Shown piece by piece: positions 1 through 11,003 of a stretch of DNA of 64,000 bases (the stretch's first letter is position 1; each line of letters opens with the position of its first letter). The notes beneath the pieces are model-generated. The model did not search any database. It had not been told where the DNA came from and was given only the letters and a program-made list of their open reading frames with translations. A program made the position numbers and the translations under genes. The stretch comes from Acephala macrosclerotiorum (taxonomy: Eukaryota; Ascomycota; Leotiomycetes; Helotiales; Mollisiaceae): positions 412,333-476,332 of the forward strand of contig MU119218.1 in assembly GCA_014904845.1 (NCBI GenBank), written 5' to 3'.

Positions 1-3000
1 GATGTTTTCAAAGAATGGCTGCTCTTCTTCAAGAAATGCGAGAACGTCCTGACCCTGTGGTGGTGCCTGCGCCAGTGAACAGCGGTCGATCTGATAGCCC
101 CGAGCTTCGAGCTCCTGAATGATCAGACTTGGCTCAGCCGTCTTGCCATCGGACAGCAGAGTGACCCGCTTGATCGGCGTATTAGGTTGGCGGAGCCTTG
201 CTACCAGAACATTGTTGGTCCAATGCTCCGAGTCTGGATCAACGTGATCCACGTCTGCAAAATCAGCCACCGCCAGCTCCTCGTGCCATCTCCAGAGGCC
301 GAGAGAGGGCTCGTCGACTCGGTTCAAATCCTCACTATGGGACCACCAGTCTGGCAATGTGCCCAGAGCAAATTTGGCCCATGGCAAATCAGGTCGTGGT
401 TCCTCTAAGAGTAATCTGCCACGAGGACTCAGTAGTCCGTGAAGATTCCGTAAACTCTCTTGGGCATTGGTGGATTTGCTGATTGCGTTTGCCGCGATGA
501 TGAGATCAAACCGACGTCCCTCTAAGCCCTGATCTGCGATGCTTCCGCTCACATCCAGGACAGTGAACTCAATGTTGGGGACATTTCCAAGGCGTTCTTT
601 TGCTGTCTCCAACAGGCCTGATGACGCATCCGCAACGACGTACCGTGAATACAGAGGCTGTCCACCAGCATGGGTGGAGCTGCTCACGATTTTCAACGTC
701 TTCTCGCTAAGCCCTGCGCCGACCTCGAGGACTCTGAGATTGGGCTTGCTGTGAGCGATGTACCGAAGATATTCAGAGTCGTTCTGTTCCCGTAGGAACT
801 CTGTCAAGCTGTCCAGGCTGCTAGCAGTCGTCAGAATCTCCCATCCGGTCTTTTCTCCTTTGAGCGGAGCTTCAATGTTGCTGGAAACGGCAGCAATGGC
901 TGTTGCTGCGCGTCCGGCAGATGTTTCCTGAAGTTTCCCGACCAGCGACTCGATGCCTTGAGTCAATGTAGCAGCATGTGATTCGCCAGGGTCTGAGGGC
1001 GCCTGCTAGATGAGCCATTCCTTATACTTGATCAAGTGAGGCGTCTGTACTTCTATGCCCTTCGTAGTAGCGCTGGCGAGAGCAATGGCCGACTGCACTA
1101 GCTCAGTGAGCAGGGGCAAGAATGTTTCGTGACCCGGAAGTGGCTTGATGAGCTCGCTGATGTTCTTCTTGAAGTCAACATGAGGCACCCACTCACTTCG
1201 AGCTGTGATCGGGGTGCTGCTCTTCTCCGATTCGTCAGCATCTTCAAAAATCGAGGCATGGGCACCGGCAATTCGCAAGACAGTCTTCCCGTCTGCAGTC
1301 AAGGAGCCTTCGGTAACACAACCCGCCCCGGTGGGCTCGGCTGTGCTAGAAAGTTCGAGCCGAGCCGCAGCAGAGCGGAAGATGATCAGCGACTCGACTC
1401 TCGAAGCGACCGAGCGCCGATAGGCACGACCGATACCGTCACTGAATGCGCAGCACATCAACTGGAACCAAGTGTCCAAGACGGCAGGATGCAGATGGTA
1501 TTGCGCCTCGTCCCCCCATCCGCTGTTTCGCATGCTAGCCGTAGCTCGATGGGGCCAGCCCGTGGACGCCCTGATCTGGTCCATTCCGGCGAAACTGGGT
1601 CCGTAATGAAGACCTTCGCGCCGCACTGATTCGTACCACCGCAGGCTGTCAACCTTGCGTGGAAGCTCCTCTCGTTCCTTGGTTTCTCCTGGAACTGTTT
1701 CGGATGCTGGTTCTCCTCGGACCTGGCCTGAACAATGCTTTGTCCAGACATGGCCATTATGCGAGGAGATATTGAGCTCCCACCATTCGCTGTTCAGACT
1801 GTCGGTCAAGCGGTGGCGGCGCAGGGTGGTAACGACTTCGGTAGGTGTCTCCTCCTCGAGTATCAAGACAGCGTGTGCTGCCAAGCCCCCGAAGCTGACA
1901 CCATCTTCGATCCCACTTACTTGGTGTGCAGCTTCGCCCGCCATTGATACATAGGCTGAAAAGGGGAAGACGATAGCGTCGCCGATTTTGTGATCGACGA
2001 CCCACGGTGTAGTTCCCACAGAGAGGAAATTGCGTCATACCGGTTCGAGATCCGTGCTCTCCGGCAGCTTTGCACCCAGCAGAGGATGTTCCAAGTATTC
2101 CCGTCCTCGCCACTCCCTGGCTACCCGGCTCTCGAACCATAATCTTCGTGTGTGGTCCCAGGTATAACGAGGCAAATCCGGGACGACAGAGCCCTTGGAC
2201 ATAAGAGACCCGAAGTCCACGTCCATATGGAATGTGTAGAGCTTCCCAATCGCTTGTAGCAGGTTCTCCACACTGTTTTTTCGTCGTAACAGGGAGGCTA
2301 CATACGAGGCCTTGCTCGACTCGGATGCCAGGATTTGGCGCAAGGGACCTGCGAGTGCTGAATGCGGCCCGAGCCCCAGGAACAATTCGTTCTTGAACTG
2401 CTTTGACTGGAGTATTTCGGTCACAGCTGATCTGAAGAGCACTGGGCGCTCTAGATTAGATTGCCAGTACTTCGGTCCGAGTTGGTCACCCTTCGTGCTC
2501 CCTAGTAGACGACCTCTCACGGTAGAGAAAAAAGGAATCGAAGGCGCCTTCCCCACAACTCCAGAATCAGTCATGGCTTGATAATAGTTTTTCCCAAGGG
2601 CCAGCATGTGGTGAGAGTGGTAGGCCTTTTCCACCTTCAACGTTGTCGCGGATATGTCTGGGTGGGATTGTTTGAGATCAGCCACCACATCTTCCAACTT
2701 GTCCGCATCCCCAGAGAGAGTTACACTACTTGGTGAGTTGTCACAGGCCGCAACTACTCCGGGAGCCAAGAACTTCTGCACTTGGTCCCAGCCCATGCCC
2801 ACTGCAGCCATCCCTCCACGCTGCGTCTGTCCCTTAGTGGTGGCTCCGCGAAGGAAAGCAACGGAATGGCTGCTTCCGCTGTAAGGGCCCCTGCAGTGTA
2901 AGCCGCTGCAATTTCGCCACTGGAATGACCCACGACCGCGGCTGGCGTAATGCCGACAAAGGCAAGTGTATCAACAAGCCCGAGTTGAAGAGCCGTGCAA

Positions 3001-4332
3001 AGGGGCTGCGAGAACTCGGCCTCGTACACTCGGCTAGTTCTAGTCGGCTTCAGAAGCTCCTCTTCCAACGACCAATTTGCGCCAAGGCCTTCCTCGCCGA
3101 AAACGGCAGCGATAGCTTCAGCCTCGATAGGGTCGCCAGTAGATGTCCCTGTTCCGTGGCACTCAAATAGCCCCGTCTTGACGAAATCCGAGATGCCCGC
3201 AACCTCGTACGTCCGCCTGATCAAGGCCTCCTGAGCAGTCGCGCTTGGCGTGGTCAAGGGGTTCGTGTGGCCATCAAAGTTGGAGGCACTTTCCGTGGTG
3301 ACGGATCTGATAGGGTTGCCATCACGAAGCGCGGCGCTCAACGACTTGACATAGATTGAAACGATGGCTTCGCCGCGGGCATACCCGTTTGCTTCAGCCG
3401 AGAAGGCCTTGCATGACCCATCAGGGCTCAAGACACCTTGACTTGACAACTTCGCGCTCAAATCGGGGGCTAGGATTAGATTGACACCACCGACGATAGC
3501 CGATTCGCAGTCGCCTTTGGCAATAGCCATGCAAGCCTCGTTGAGACCAACCAAGGCCGACGAGCATGCCGTACGAATTGTTATGCTGTGAAAAAATCCA
3601 GTCAGCACCGGACATCGTCAAGTGTAAAGTCATGTACATACCTAGGCCCGCGCAAGTCCATCTCATGAGATACGCGCTCCGAGAGCATAAAATCGTGCGA
3701 ACCAACGACTGCGTGACGGCCATGTCTCGTTTCATCGCGGTTCAAGAGCTCGTACCAATCCTGAGTGAAAGACCCTACGTAAACACCGATATTGGTGCCT
3801 TTCCAACCCACTTCGCCAGCGTCGTCCAGAGACTCTCGTGCAACTTCGAGCATCATTCTCTGCTGCGGATCCAGCCATTCAACTTCGCTCCGAGACATGG
3901 AGAACATGGATGTATCCAGTCCCGCGAGATCGGTAGATTCATCGAGGAAGTACCCGTATTCCGTGTTGATTGTCCCGGCTCTTTTGGCGGACGAGTACCA
4001 TCCATCGATATTGAATCGATTTTTCGGGGTCCGAATTCGCCCGTCTCGTCCGTCGAGGAGAAAGTCCCATAGCTCTGGAGGAGAGTGAACTCCTCCTGGG
4101 AGGCGGCAAGCCATTCCGCAGATGGCAATAGGCTCGAATGCGCGACTGTTATTTCTTGACTTGATGTGTGGCCCATCGGACCCGTTTGTATGGCCATTGG
4201 CACCATTGGCGCTGGATCTGTTGGCATGGCCATTTGTCCCAATGGCACCAGACCCATTCGTATCGTATGGTAATTGGTACCATTGGTGCTGAATCCGTTC
4301 GTATTGCCATTGGTGTCGTTAAATTCGACCAT
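1..4332 (-). pseudogene. Highly-reducing-type polyketide synthase relic (KS-AT-DH-MT), truncated by the window edge
   Basis: The family is an iterative type I PKS that builds reduced, methylated polyketides in the cytosol. Seen on the minus strand, in order: an Asn/Gly/Thr-rich leader; a ketosynthase with MACRLPGG and the active-site motif TACSS (codons 3558-3572), interrupted by an intron at 3586-3641 (GTATGT...CAG); an acyltransferase GHSSG (2916-2930); a dehydratase with the His of VVDHKIG and the Asp of HPAVLD; and a methyltransferase SAM-binding LEVGAG (712-729). It is broken in several places. The leader and KS lie in different frames. The end of KS and the start of AT are missing, with FGEEG joined near 3085 to mid-AT sequence. 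One base is lost near 2865. In-frame stops occur at TGA 2035-2037 and TAG 1006-1008. The first ATG of the leader is at 4332. Reductase and carrier domains would lie left of the window. Family confidence is high. That it is dead is inferred from the lesions. Confidence 0.88.
3586..3641 (-). other. Intron in the PKS ketosynthase
   Basis: A 56-nt intron with donor GTATGT, branch CTGAC and acceptor CACAG. Removing it restores the KS frame from ...DLRGP to the stretch holding the catalytic TACSS motif, so the gene was once a normally spliced fungal PKS. Confidence 0.8.
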
Positions 4333-5613
4333 CTTGCTCAAGCGGGGGGCAGGAGGTGAATGCTGAAAGAAGGTAGGAGATCAGATGTCGACCAAAGTCG
4401 AGGTCTTGAAGAGACTGCCCCTTATGCAGTTTGAAGATTATGGAGGTGAAAGGACTTCATGGATATCCCGAGATTCGCTAAAGACTCTTCGCCTTCACGA
4501 TTGCGACAGAGATGCCTCCTCTTTCGTGAATAGCCATGTTATATAATGGATCATACTCTATTATATAGCATCGAGAAGCCTTACCGAGCACAGTATCAGG
4601 TACCACATCATGTAGACCGCCAGGAACGATGGTCTGGATCAACGATGAGTTCACGATGCCGTACAAACGGTTGAAAGTATCCCGACGAGCGGACTTCGAG
4701 GCTGACTGGAGCTGACTATCAAAACAGGGGATGCGAAGGAGGCCATGGGCGTCATTCTTGGTCTCGTAAGACGCAAGTTTCTCCAAGGTCGAATCATTGG
4801 AGCTGAAAATAACGATTCGTCAGTCCTAGAATGATAGGGCCTCAATAGCATATTGTAAGCCATCGATCACAGTGCGTACTGTTACATGTACGGACGTGTC
4901 TGAGCTACGAAGGCGCGGTTTTAAAGTATTGAGCCATGGTCCGAGCTTTCCTCTCCCAAATACTTGATTTTTGGCAGGGAAAATCACGTGCATAGCTCAT
5001 TACTTTAAAACCGCGCCTTCGTAGAAATTTTGGGAGCTGACAATCCTGGTGGCAGAAAAAGGCGGTGACAGCCACATGGCATGATCGACTGCTCGTCAGC
5101 CACAACCACATACGCGCAGTCAGCCACATCAAGCCTGCAGCATCATGGCTCCAAGCTTTCCAGCTGCTTATCCAACCCTTCAATGTATTATACTATTCAG
5201 ACGTACGGAATACCCACTACTCACGGCGGAGGCCCCAGCCGGCCGGGCTGGGGAAGGTAACACCCTTTCCTTGTCAGCCACCACCATGCCTCTCGGCGGA
5301 GACGCGGTCATACAACAGAGGTCCAACACATTCATAGTCGAGCTTGCAGCCTTTCGGTAGAGCATACGAAGTAGTACATGCAAGGCTACGGATCTTGCCA
5401 ATGTGCTCATTTCTGTCAGCGGCACAGAGGTCGAAGCGAAGACGAGATCCTCAGAGAGAACTTTCTTGCCAGAGTATATAGATATAATAGAAACGAATGT
5501 GTAGCAAACGACAAGATACCCTGGAAACCACATCTTACAAGACTTCTGCACTTTGTGTGAAACCTGATCACCGGCGCTCAACTGGGTTCCTTTTCCCCCG
5601 AAGCTATTTCAAG
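4333..5613. other. Intergenic: PKS 5' flank with a small inverted-repeat element
   Basis: This is the presumed divergent promoter region between the PKS relic and the oxoamine-synthase relic. Apart from the inverted-repeat element at 4905-5024 I see no convincing gene. A minus-strand open frame at 4478-4786 has no recognisable domain and could be a remnant. Confidence 0.5.
4905..5024. repeat. Candidate MITE: 120-bp element with 30-bp terminal inverted repeats
   Basis: The arms at 4905-4934 and 4995-5024 are reverse complements over 30 bp with one mismatch; the core is ACGAAGGCGCGGTTTTAAAG. The roughly 60-bp centre has no coding capacity. Each outer end carries TA (ctaCGAAGG...CCTTCGtag), which fits a TA target duplication of the Tc1/mariner type. 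That assignment is inference. It lies about 570 bp upstream of the PKS leader. Confidence 0.6.
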
Positions 5614-6165
5614 ATGTACTACGAAAGCGTGCTGAAGGAGCTCCTACGAGACCAAGTCCTTCGTGGGCCATCTATGAAGAACGAGCCAGCGTTTTTCCGC
5701 CGCCTTGAACAATCCATGGACGTTGTGCGCGAGAAAACGCCCTCATGGCGCTCAAGCCGCGCTGGGACGACAGTGTACTGGACCTGACAACGAGCGACTT
5801 CCTCTCCCTCAGCCGCTCAGGACGGATCCGCTAGAAGTTCTAGGAAGAGTTGGCAAGCCGTGGCGCCTTTCTCCTCGGGATCACGTGTGCAGTAAGTGAG
5901 CCACTTAATCGAGCTACCCCCCCCCCCCCCCCCCCCTTTTTTTTTTTTTTGGAAAGTCTCCGAAGTTGTGCTCGCATATGGCTCCCGAAGTACTCCCATA
6001 CCTCTCGAAAGAAGCATACTGACTCGAAGATGTCGATGTAGGTATGGCAACTATGACTATCTGCTCGAGGTGGAACGTGAGCTGGCCGCATTTCACGGAT
6101 CTGAAACCGCGTGGATCTGCTACTCGGGTCTGCTCGCCAATATGTGCGTCCTGGAGGCTATCTAG
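5614..6165 (+). pseudogene. Alpha-oxoamine synthase (serine palmitoyltransferase/AONS-like) N-terminal relic
   Basis: The family consists of PLP-dependent enzymes that condense an amino acid with an acyl thioester; fungal members also occur in polyketide clusters. The ATG is at 5614. A short N-terminal region is followed, in a different frame from about 5740, by the family stretch WDDSVLDLTTSDFLSLSRSG. After an intron at 5892-6041 (GTAAGT...TAG) comes YGNYDYLLEVERELAAFHGS. The gene is broken: a one-base frameshift near 5738, two TAG codons shortly after SRSGRIR, and loss of all homology after VLEAI near 6160, so the PLP lysine and the C-terminal two-thirds are absent. Its position beside the PKS relic suggests they once formed one pathway (inference). 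The exact substrate class cannot be told. Confidence 0.72.
5917..5950 (+). repeat. Homopolymer pair C20-T14
   Basis: Twenty C followed directly by fourteen T, inside the intron of the oxoamine-synthase relic. The tract is prone to replication and sequencing slippage, so its length should not be trusted exactly. Confidence 0.9.
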
Positions 6166-8751
6166 AATCCAAACTTTTGACGCTCCCTCGAGAACTTCGC
6201 GACAAAATCTAGGCCGAGGCCGTCACTGGGAACGTTATCCATATCAGCAAAGGATATGGACATAATTCCAAACGCCCATGTAGGAGTCGTCCCAGACGTG
6301 CGAAGTTCTTCTACCACACCTGTGTAGCTTCGAACGGCATTCGAAGCACAGCATGTCCGGCCGGTACAGGCGATCACAGAGATTGCCGCACCAACGGACC
6401 AAGCAACCACCATGGTATCAGTCTTGTTTGCAAGCAGATTAATATGGAAAGTCTGGCTCAATTTTTTCCCGAGATGCTCTTCAATTCTCGAATCTTGTGA
6501 CGGCAGAAGAGCACCTGTTTGGCCTCGACGAAAACACACGGGTAACTACCCACCTCAGACTTGTTGTTCCTTATTCTTTGACCACCTTGCAATATCTTCC
6601 GTATTGGAGGGATGGAAATGCTGACGAATGGAGAGCTATTCTCAACTATTTCAGCAGCCCCCGGGATAGGAAAGCCGTACGTAATCTCCAACTTGATTCC
6701 GATATAGCACCGGGGGAAATGTCCTCTCAGAGCATCAAAGATACATTTTGTTAACTGAGAACACAGCTTCACATGTACTCAAAGCCCAAGGACGATTCTT
6801 CTCTTTTGAAAGAGCCGATCCATTTCTACTACTCGGGTTGCTACTATGCACAAAACAGAGATAGGCTATACAAAAGGGTGGCAAGTCGGTCGCGGCAGCG
6901 AGAGCTGGGACATTGGCATTGCTGGGCTCAAATACAAAGGCTGTCCAGGCCTTGATATTGCTATGGAATATCCTACTAAAGGTAAGCTCTTACATGCTGT
7001 ATTCTTACAGCTGCTGCTGAGTATCGTCACCTGTAGCCGAGATCGGCGATGAAGCCGACCGCAATTCTCCAGACCGTGAAAAATGGAGGACTGCTTTTGA
7101 TAATCGCCCTTAATTCTGGGTTCTACCGCTGTTGTAATTTCGGAACTACGGTAAGTTGGAGTCCTAGTTCCACGATAAAGACGGAGCACGGGAATACCAG
7201 GAGGAGTTCGTCTCTGCTTTGAAGGAATACATTGCTGGACCTCCAATCGGAGCTCAGATTTGCGCTTTCTTTGCGGGAGAACCCTGCGGGCATGGCAACC
7301 AGATGTATCGCTTCTATTGATTGGGAGTTCTCGGGGTAGAATGTGGTTGTGATGATCTTGTGGTGAGACATGGTTAGACAAAGTCAGAGAAGGGGCCTTG
7401 GCAGCCGTTGGGTAAGCGCATTTTGAAGGTTCTAAAGAAAACAATGCGAAGTAGACACTAAAAGGCTCGAGTTTCAAATCGGACGATGTCAAAGAAGACA
7501 AAGGTGACTCGTGGCTCAAAGCCACATAAATGCGAGTTCGTCTCCCATGCTTGAACCTTTTCCCAGCACTTACAACAACAAAACATCCCACCAATTTATT
7601 GCCAACGTACGTACAGTTGACACTATAAGTAGATTGTCAAGTAAGCACGCATAAGTAGACATCCTTCCCTTTCTTTCTGTTCAGTGCTTTGGCTTCAAGT
7701 CATCTCAACTTGGCCATTATTGTCAACAAATCTGACTACTCCTCCTGTTGTCAACATATTTCACCGCTATCGCCTAACGTATTTCACTGTTATCACTTAA
7801 CGTATTTCACCCGTCCAACTCCAACCCAGCAATGCAAATTATTTCCTAGAATCACCATTTTGCTGGTCTCAGAAGTCGTCTGGAGTTAAGACTTTAACCC
7901 TTATTGGCGGCGGCACTTCCCATTGTGGAGCCTGGTATGAATGTAGTTATTTGTTGTATTTGGCAGGAGAAGATCAAAGGGATTTTATATCGTGCCTTGA
8001 ATCTAGTCCAAGATGCAAGGCAAGAGAGGACATGGCGAATAAATGACGAGACAGTGGTCATTGAATTTCTCTTGTCAATTGGCTGGAACATACCTTTGAA
8101 TAGGCTTCGTTCTCGCCAATGTCAAATGTAGTCCGGTCACTTCGACCAACCGTACATATCTCGTTATCAACTTCCTAAGGAAATGGGTTACTTTGAGCGA
8201 ACTTGGCAAGCCCAACCTGTATGACCACGAATCTTCCACTCGCCAAAGCTGATTGGGGCCGAAATTCAAAGTTGCCAGCCTCTCCACGCCCGGACCCTGC
8301 TTCGTTAAATTAACTGGATGCGGCTGTCGTTTTGCTGTTCTCGTTGCTCGTCTTCTCCAGTTTAAATAATGTTCCGCAAGTGCACACGGGGCTCACGTGC
8401 TAGCAAAACAGAGCATCTCAGCTTCATTTGAGTCGCAATGTCCCAAATCCTGTCCTTGTTGAACTCTTCATACGAGATTTTGAAAGGTCTGAATTGACTT
8501 TTTCTACGCACTTGCCTCGAAACGTACGTTTGAAGGAGGGTCCACTCGGATTTTGCTCCAGTTCGGAAAGTCCCAAGTGTTGCACTTGCTAGCAATCCCC
8601 TCAAAGGAGTATTGGCATATCCGATTTCTCGATTTGACTACGCTTGCTTACGCACCCTGGAATGTGGGTTTCAGAAAAGGGACACCCAAGACCCCGTGAA
8701 GTCTCGAGAAGATTATGATCATTAATTCGGGAAATCATCAACCACTCCCCC
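6166..8751. other. Stretch without a recognisable gene
   Basis: Several short open frames occur on both strands (minus 6162-6539, plus 6497-6754, plus 6846-7052, minus 6866-7594). None shows a domain I recognise, and the long minus frame at 6866-7594 has the basic/Ser/Pro composition of a shadow frame. A plausible intron (GTAAGC...TAG, about 6983-7036) joins short plus-strand frames near 6850-7110, so a decayed gene is possible there. From 7600 to 8750 I see only AT-leaning intergenic sequence. Confidence 0.4.
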
Positions 8752-10421
8752 TCAATCCGTGACAAACTCCCATAAATTCCTCTCATTCTCGATTCCATCC
8801 AATATCCACCTCTCACCACTCTCGACTCCAATCAGATCGCCATGCAATTTGAAACTCTCCAGATCCAAGTTGCTCTTAATCTTCGCAAAAAGTTCCTTAA
8901 AGGATCCCTCGCTGAGATGAACTCCACCATTTGGAGGCTGATGTCGAGTTTTGAGTCCCAAGCCTCCCAATTGCAAGGATTTCAAGGATTTCTGCCTGAT
9001 GAGAAAATCTCCTAAGTCTGTTTCTGTACTCATGATGCCACGTAGAGTAAGAGTTTTGAGGTTCGTGAATAAGTAGTTGCTGGCCCGGAAGGTGGAAAGG
9101 AGGTCTGAGATATCGATTTTCCGTCGACCTAAGAACTGAAGGTTGAGACTTCGCAGTTGAGTGGCTGAGCGTATGCAGATTGACAAGTTCTGGAAGGCCT
9201 GACTGTGGTGAAGGTTGTTCGGCATATCGCTGTAATCGATCGCTAGATTCAAGTTCGTCAAAGATTTGAATGCTCCTGACATATGAGAGATTAAAACGGG
9301 TCTTTGGGCGAAGAACTCGAAGGGCAGTCGATCGTGTGATAAAGACTCGATACGGATCGTGCTGGTATTCGAGCCTATGGCTGAGACGAGACTGGTGAAG
9401 CGTTCGGTGGTGGCAACTCGTGGCATAAGTCTGGTCGAAGGGATGCCCCAGATCTCCTTTAACATCTCTGGATGGTCATCCTCCTGGAAAGGGCAAGTCA
9501 TGAGATTGACTTCAACATTCTTAAGATTCGGTAGGAGGCCAAAGGCTTCGTTGAGGGCATGTATGTCACAAGAGCCGGGGAGGTAGCGCTCCTTCTGAGC
9601 TCGGAGGTTGGCGTACGTGGACCATACGGAGGTCTGCATTTCCATCCGGGTGTCTGAATCTTGCATGCAGTTCAAGAAGTAAGTGTTATGGCGAGCATGG
9701 TACTCGTTGACTTCGCCATGTTGGAATTGGAGACGCTCGATCTTGAGACAGAATTTTGAATGCTTGGCCAGAGCTGTGAGACGGGAGATGTCATTTCGGA
9801 AGGACAGAGAAACGAATGTAGATGAGATAAGGTAGTCTTCTCCTAAGGTTCTCCAGAGCTTTGACGTGAGGCGAAGGTTCTTCAGCGAGGGTATGTCAAC
9901 GAACTGCGGGAGGTCAGTACTCGGATCATTGAGAACTTATGACTTGAGGCCTGGGTAGGACTGACAACGAGGATTGCTCTGCGGATTTCAGTTGGCAATT
10001 CTTCCATCTAGAGAAACTAGGTTAGTTAATAAAATGTACTCTCTTATGTGTAGGTTGATTAGATGTGAGTAAATGAATAAGAAGAAAGAGAAAGACGAAT
10101 GAAGATCGATGATCATTTCTTCGAGTATCCTTGATGAAGATAAAATAGAGAACTTGCCCTGAAGACTTTGCCATTTATCCTCCGATCTAGAGCTTGATTC
10201 ACAACGTCAGGATTCTGCCGTTCCCACTCCTTCCAAGAACTCAAAGCAGGTTCAATATCAGAGCCAGCGTCGCTCGCAGCAGAATAATACGCTGGTTCGT
10301 CCGACGAACTGTCAGCCTCGAAGCTCGAATCAAGTATAGAGTTATCTGCAAAGACTTGGATTTCCAACTCAACAGGCGGAGAAGCGTAAGTCGTTCTTTC
10401 AAGAAAGAGCTCGAGCGACAT
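8752..10421 (-). CDS. F-box protein with LRR-like C-terminal region
   Basis: Proposed exons are 10158-10421, 9969-10007 and 8752-9903, giving 484 aa. The first 88 residues are acidic/Ser-rich. A short F-box follows (ELPTEIRRAIL...FVDIPSLKNLRLTSKLW), the module that binds Skp1 in SCF ubiquitin ligases. The rest is leucine-rich, with repeated LxxLxLxxL-type spacing that suggests a substrate-binding solenoid. The first intron (10008-10157) uses a GC donor (G|GCAAGT) with an AACTAAC branch and TAG acceptor. The second (9904-9968) starts GTTGTC and has a CTGAC branch. Both keep the frame. A shorter model could start at ATG 10007, but the upstream exon is in frame and the splice signals are good. 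The target is unknown. Confidence 0.68.
10008..10157 (-). other. GC-AG intron of the F-box gene
   Basis: Donor CAGG|GCAAGT, branch TTAACTAAC, acceptor TCTAG directly before ATGGAAGAA. It joins two in-frame exons (phase 0). GC donors are a minor class in fungi and are normally followed by AAGT, as here. Confidence 0.6.
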
Positions 10422-10729
10422 CTTGGAAATTGTTAAACGCGTGTAGTCTCAGCTTGAGATCGAGAACCGAAGAAACAGAAACAGCAGGAGCGACAGCAAC
10501 TCACCTTTGCAATATATAAACAATTCACCAGAAATGAGGTTGAAGCTGAAACAAGACAGTTCAGCTGATGGAATGCAGGCAAGATTGAAGTTGAAGTTCA
10601 CCGAGTGAGGCGGGACATTTCCGGAACGATTGCCGCCAGCTCATTGGACGCCCTTTAAACTCCGAAGCCAAGCCAAACAAGGACATTCAGTTCTTTTCTC
10701 AGCCTCGTCGCCCTTCCTCACATCACACA
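10422..10729. promoter_or_regulatory. Divergent intergenic promoter region
   Basis: A 308-bp spacer between the minus-strand F-box gene and the plus-strand small membrane protein gene, so it probably serves both. It contains ATTGG at about 10643 (a reversed CCAAT). No specific operator was recognised. Confidence 0.4.
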
Positions 10730-11003
10730 ATGTCGTCCATGTTACAGTAAATCAATCGCCCTTTCTCAACAGTCGAACAATTTCATAGCTGCTAACACCC
10801 GTCATAGAAGCTTCCGCAACCTCTCACCGAAAACACGCATCGGCGTTGGTGTCGGATTCCTGGCTTGGGGCACGATCGGTCTTTATATTTCAGACAACTA
10901 CGCGGAGAAGAAGTTGGGGTTTGAGGCTACGGAGAAGGATAGGGAGGCTTTGGAGGCGGTGGTGCCGAGGATCACAGCTGTGAAGAGGGAGGGGAAGAGC
11001 TGA
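10730..11003 (+). CDS. Small single-span (probably mitochondrial) membrane protein
   Basis: Exons 10730-10746 and 10808-11003 encode 70 aa. The intron (GTAAAT...GCTAAC...TAG, 61 nt) follows the first five and two-thirds codons. The protein starts MSSMLQSFRNLSPKTRIGVG, a short basic amphipathic N-terminus. One hydrophobic segment follows (GVGVGFLAWGTIGLYI), then a charged tail ending VKREGKS. This layout resembles small mitochondrial inner-membrane assembly factors, but I do not recognise the family with certainty. The tiny first exon means the gene is easily missed by ORF callers. Function unknown. Confidence 0.72.

Noticed and set aside
1129..1629. 166-codon plus-strand frame
   Set aside because: Lies antisense to the dehydratase domain of the PKS, whose motifs are clear.
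6866..7594. 242-codon minus-strand open frame
   Set aside because: Basic, Ser/Pro/Arg-rich without any motif; overlaps short plus-strand frames that look equally likely.
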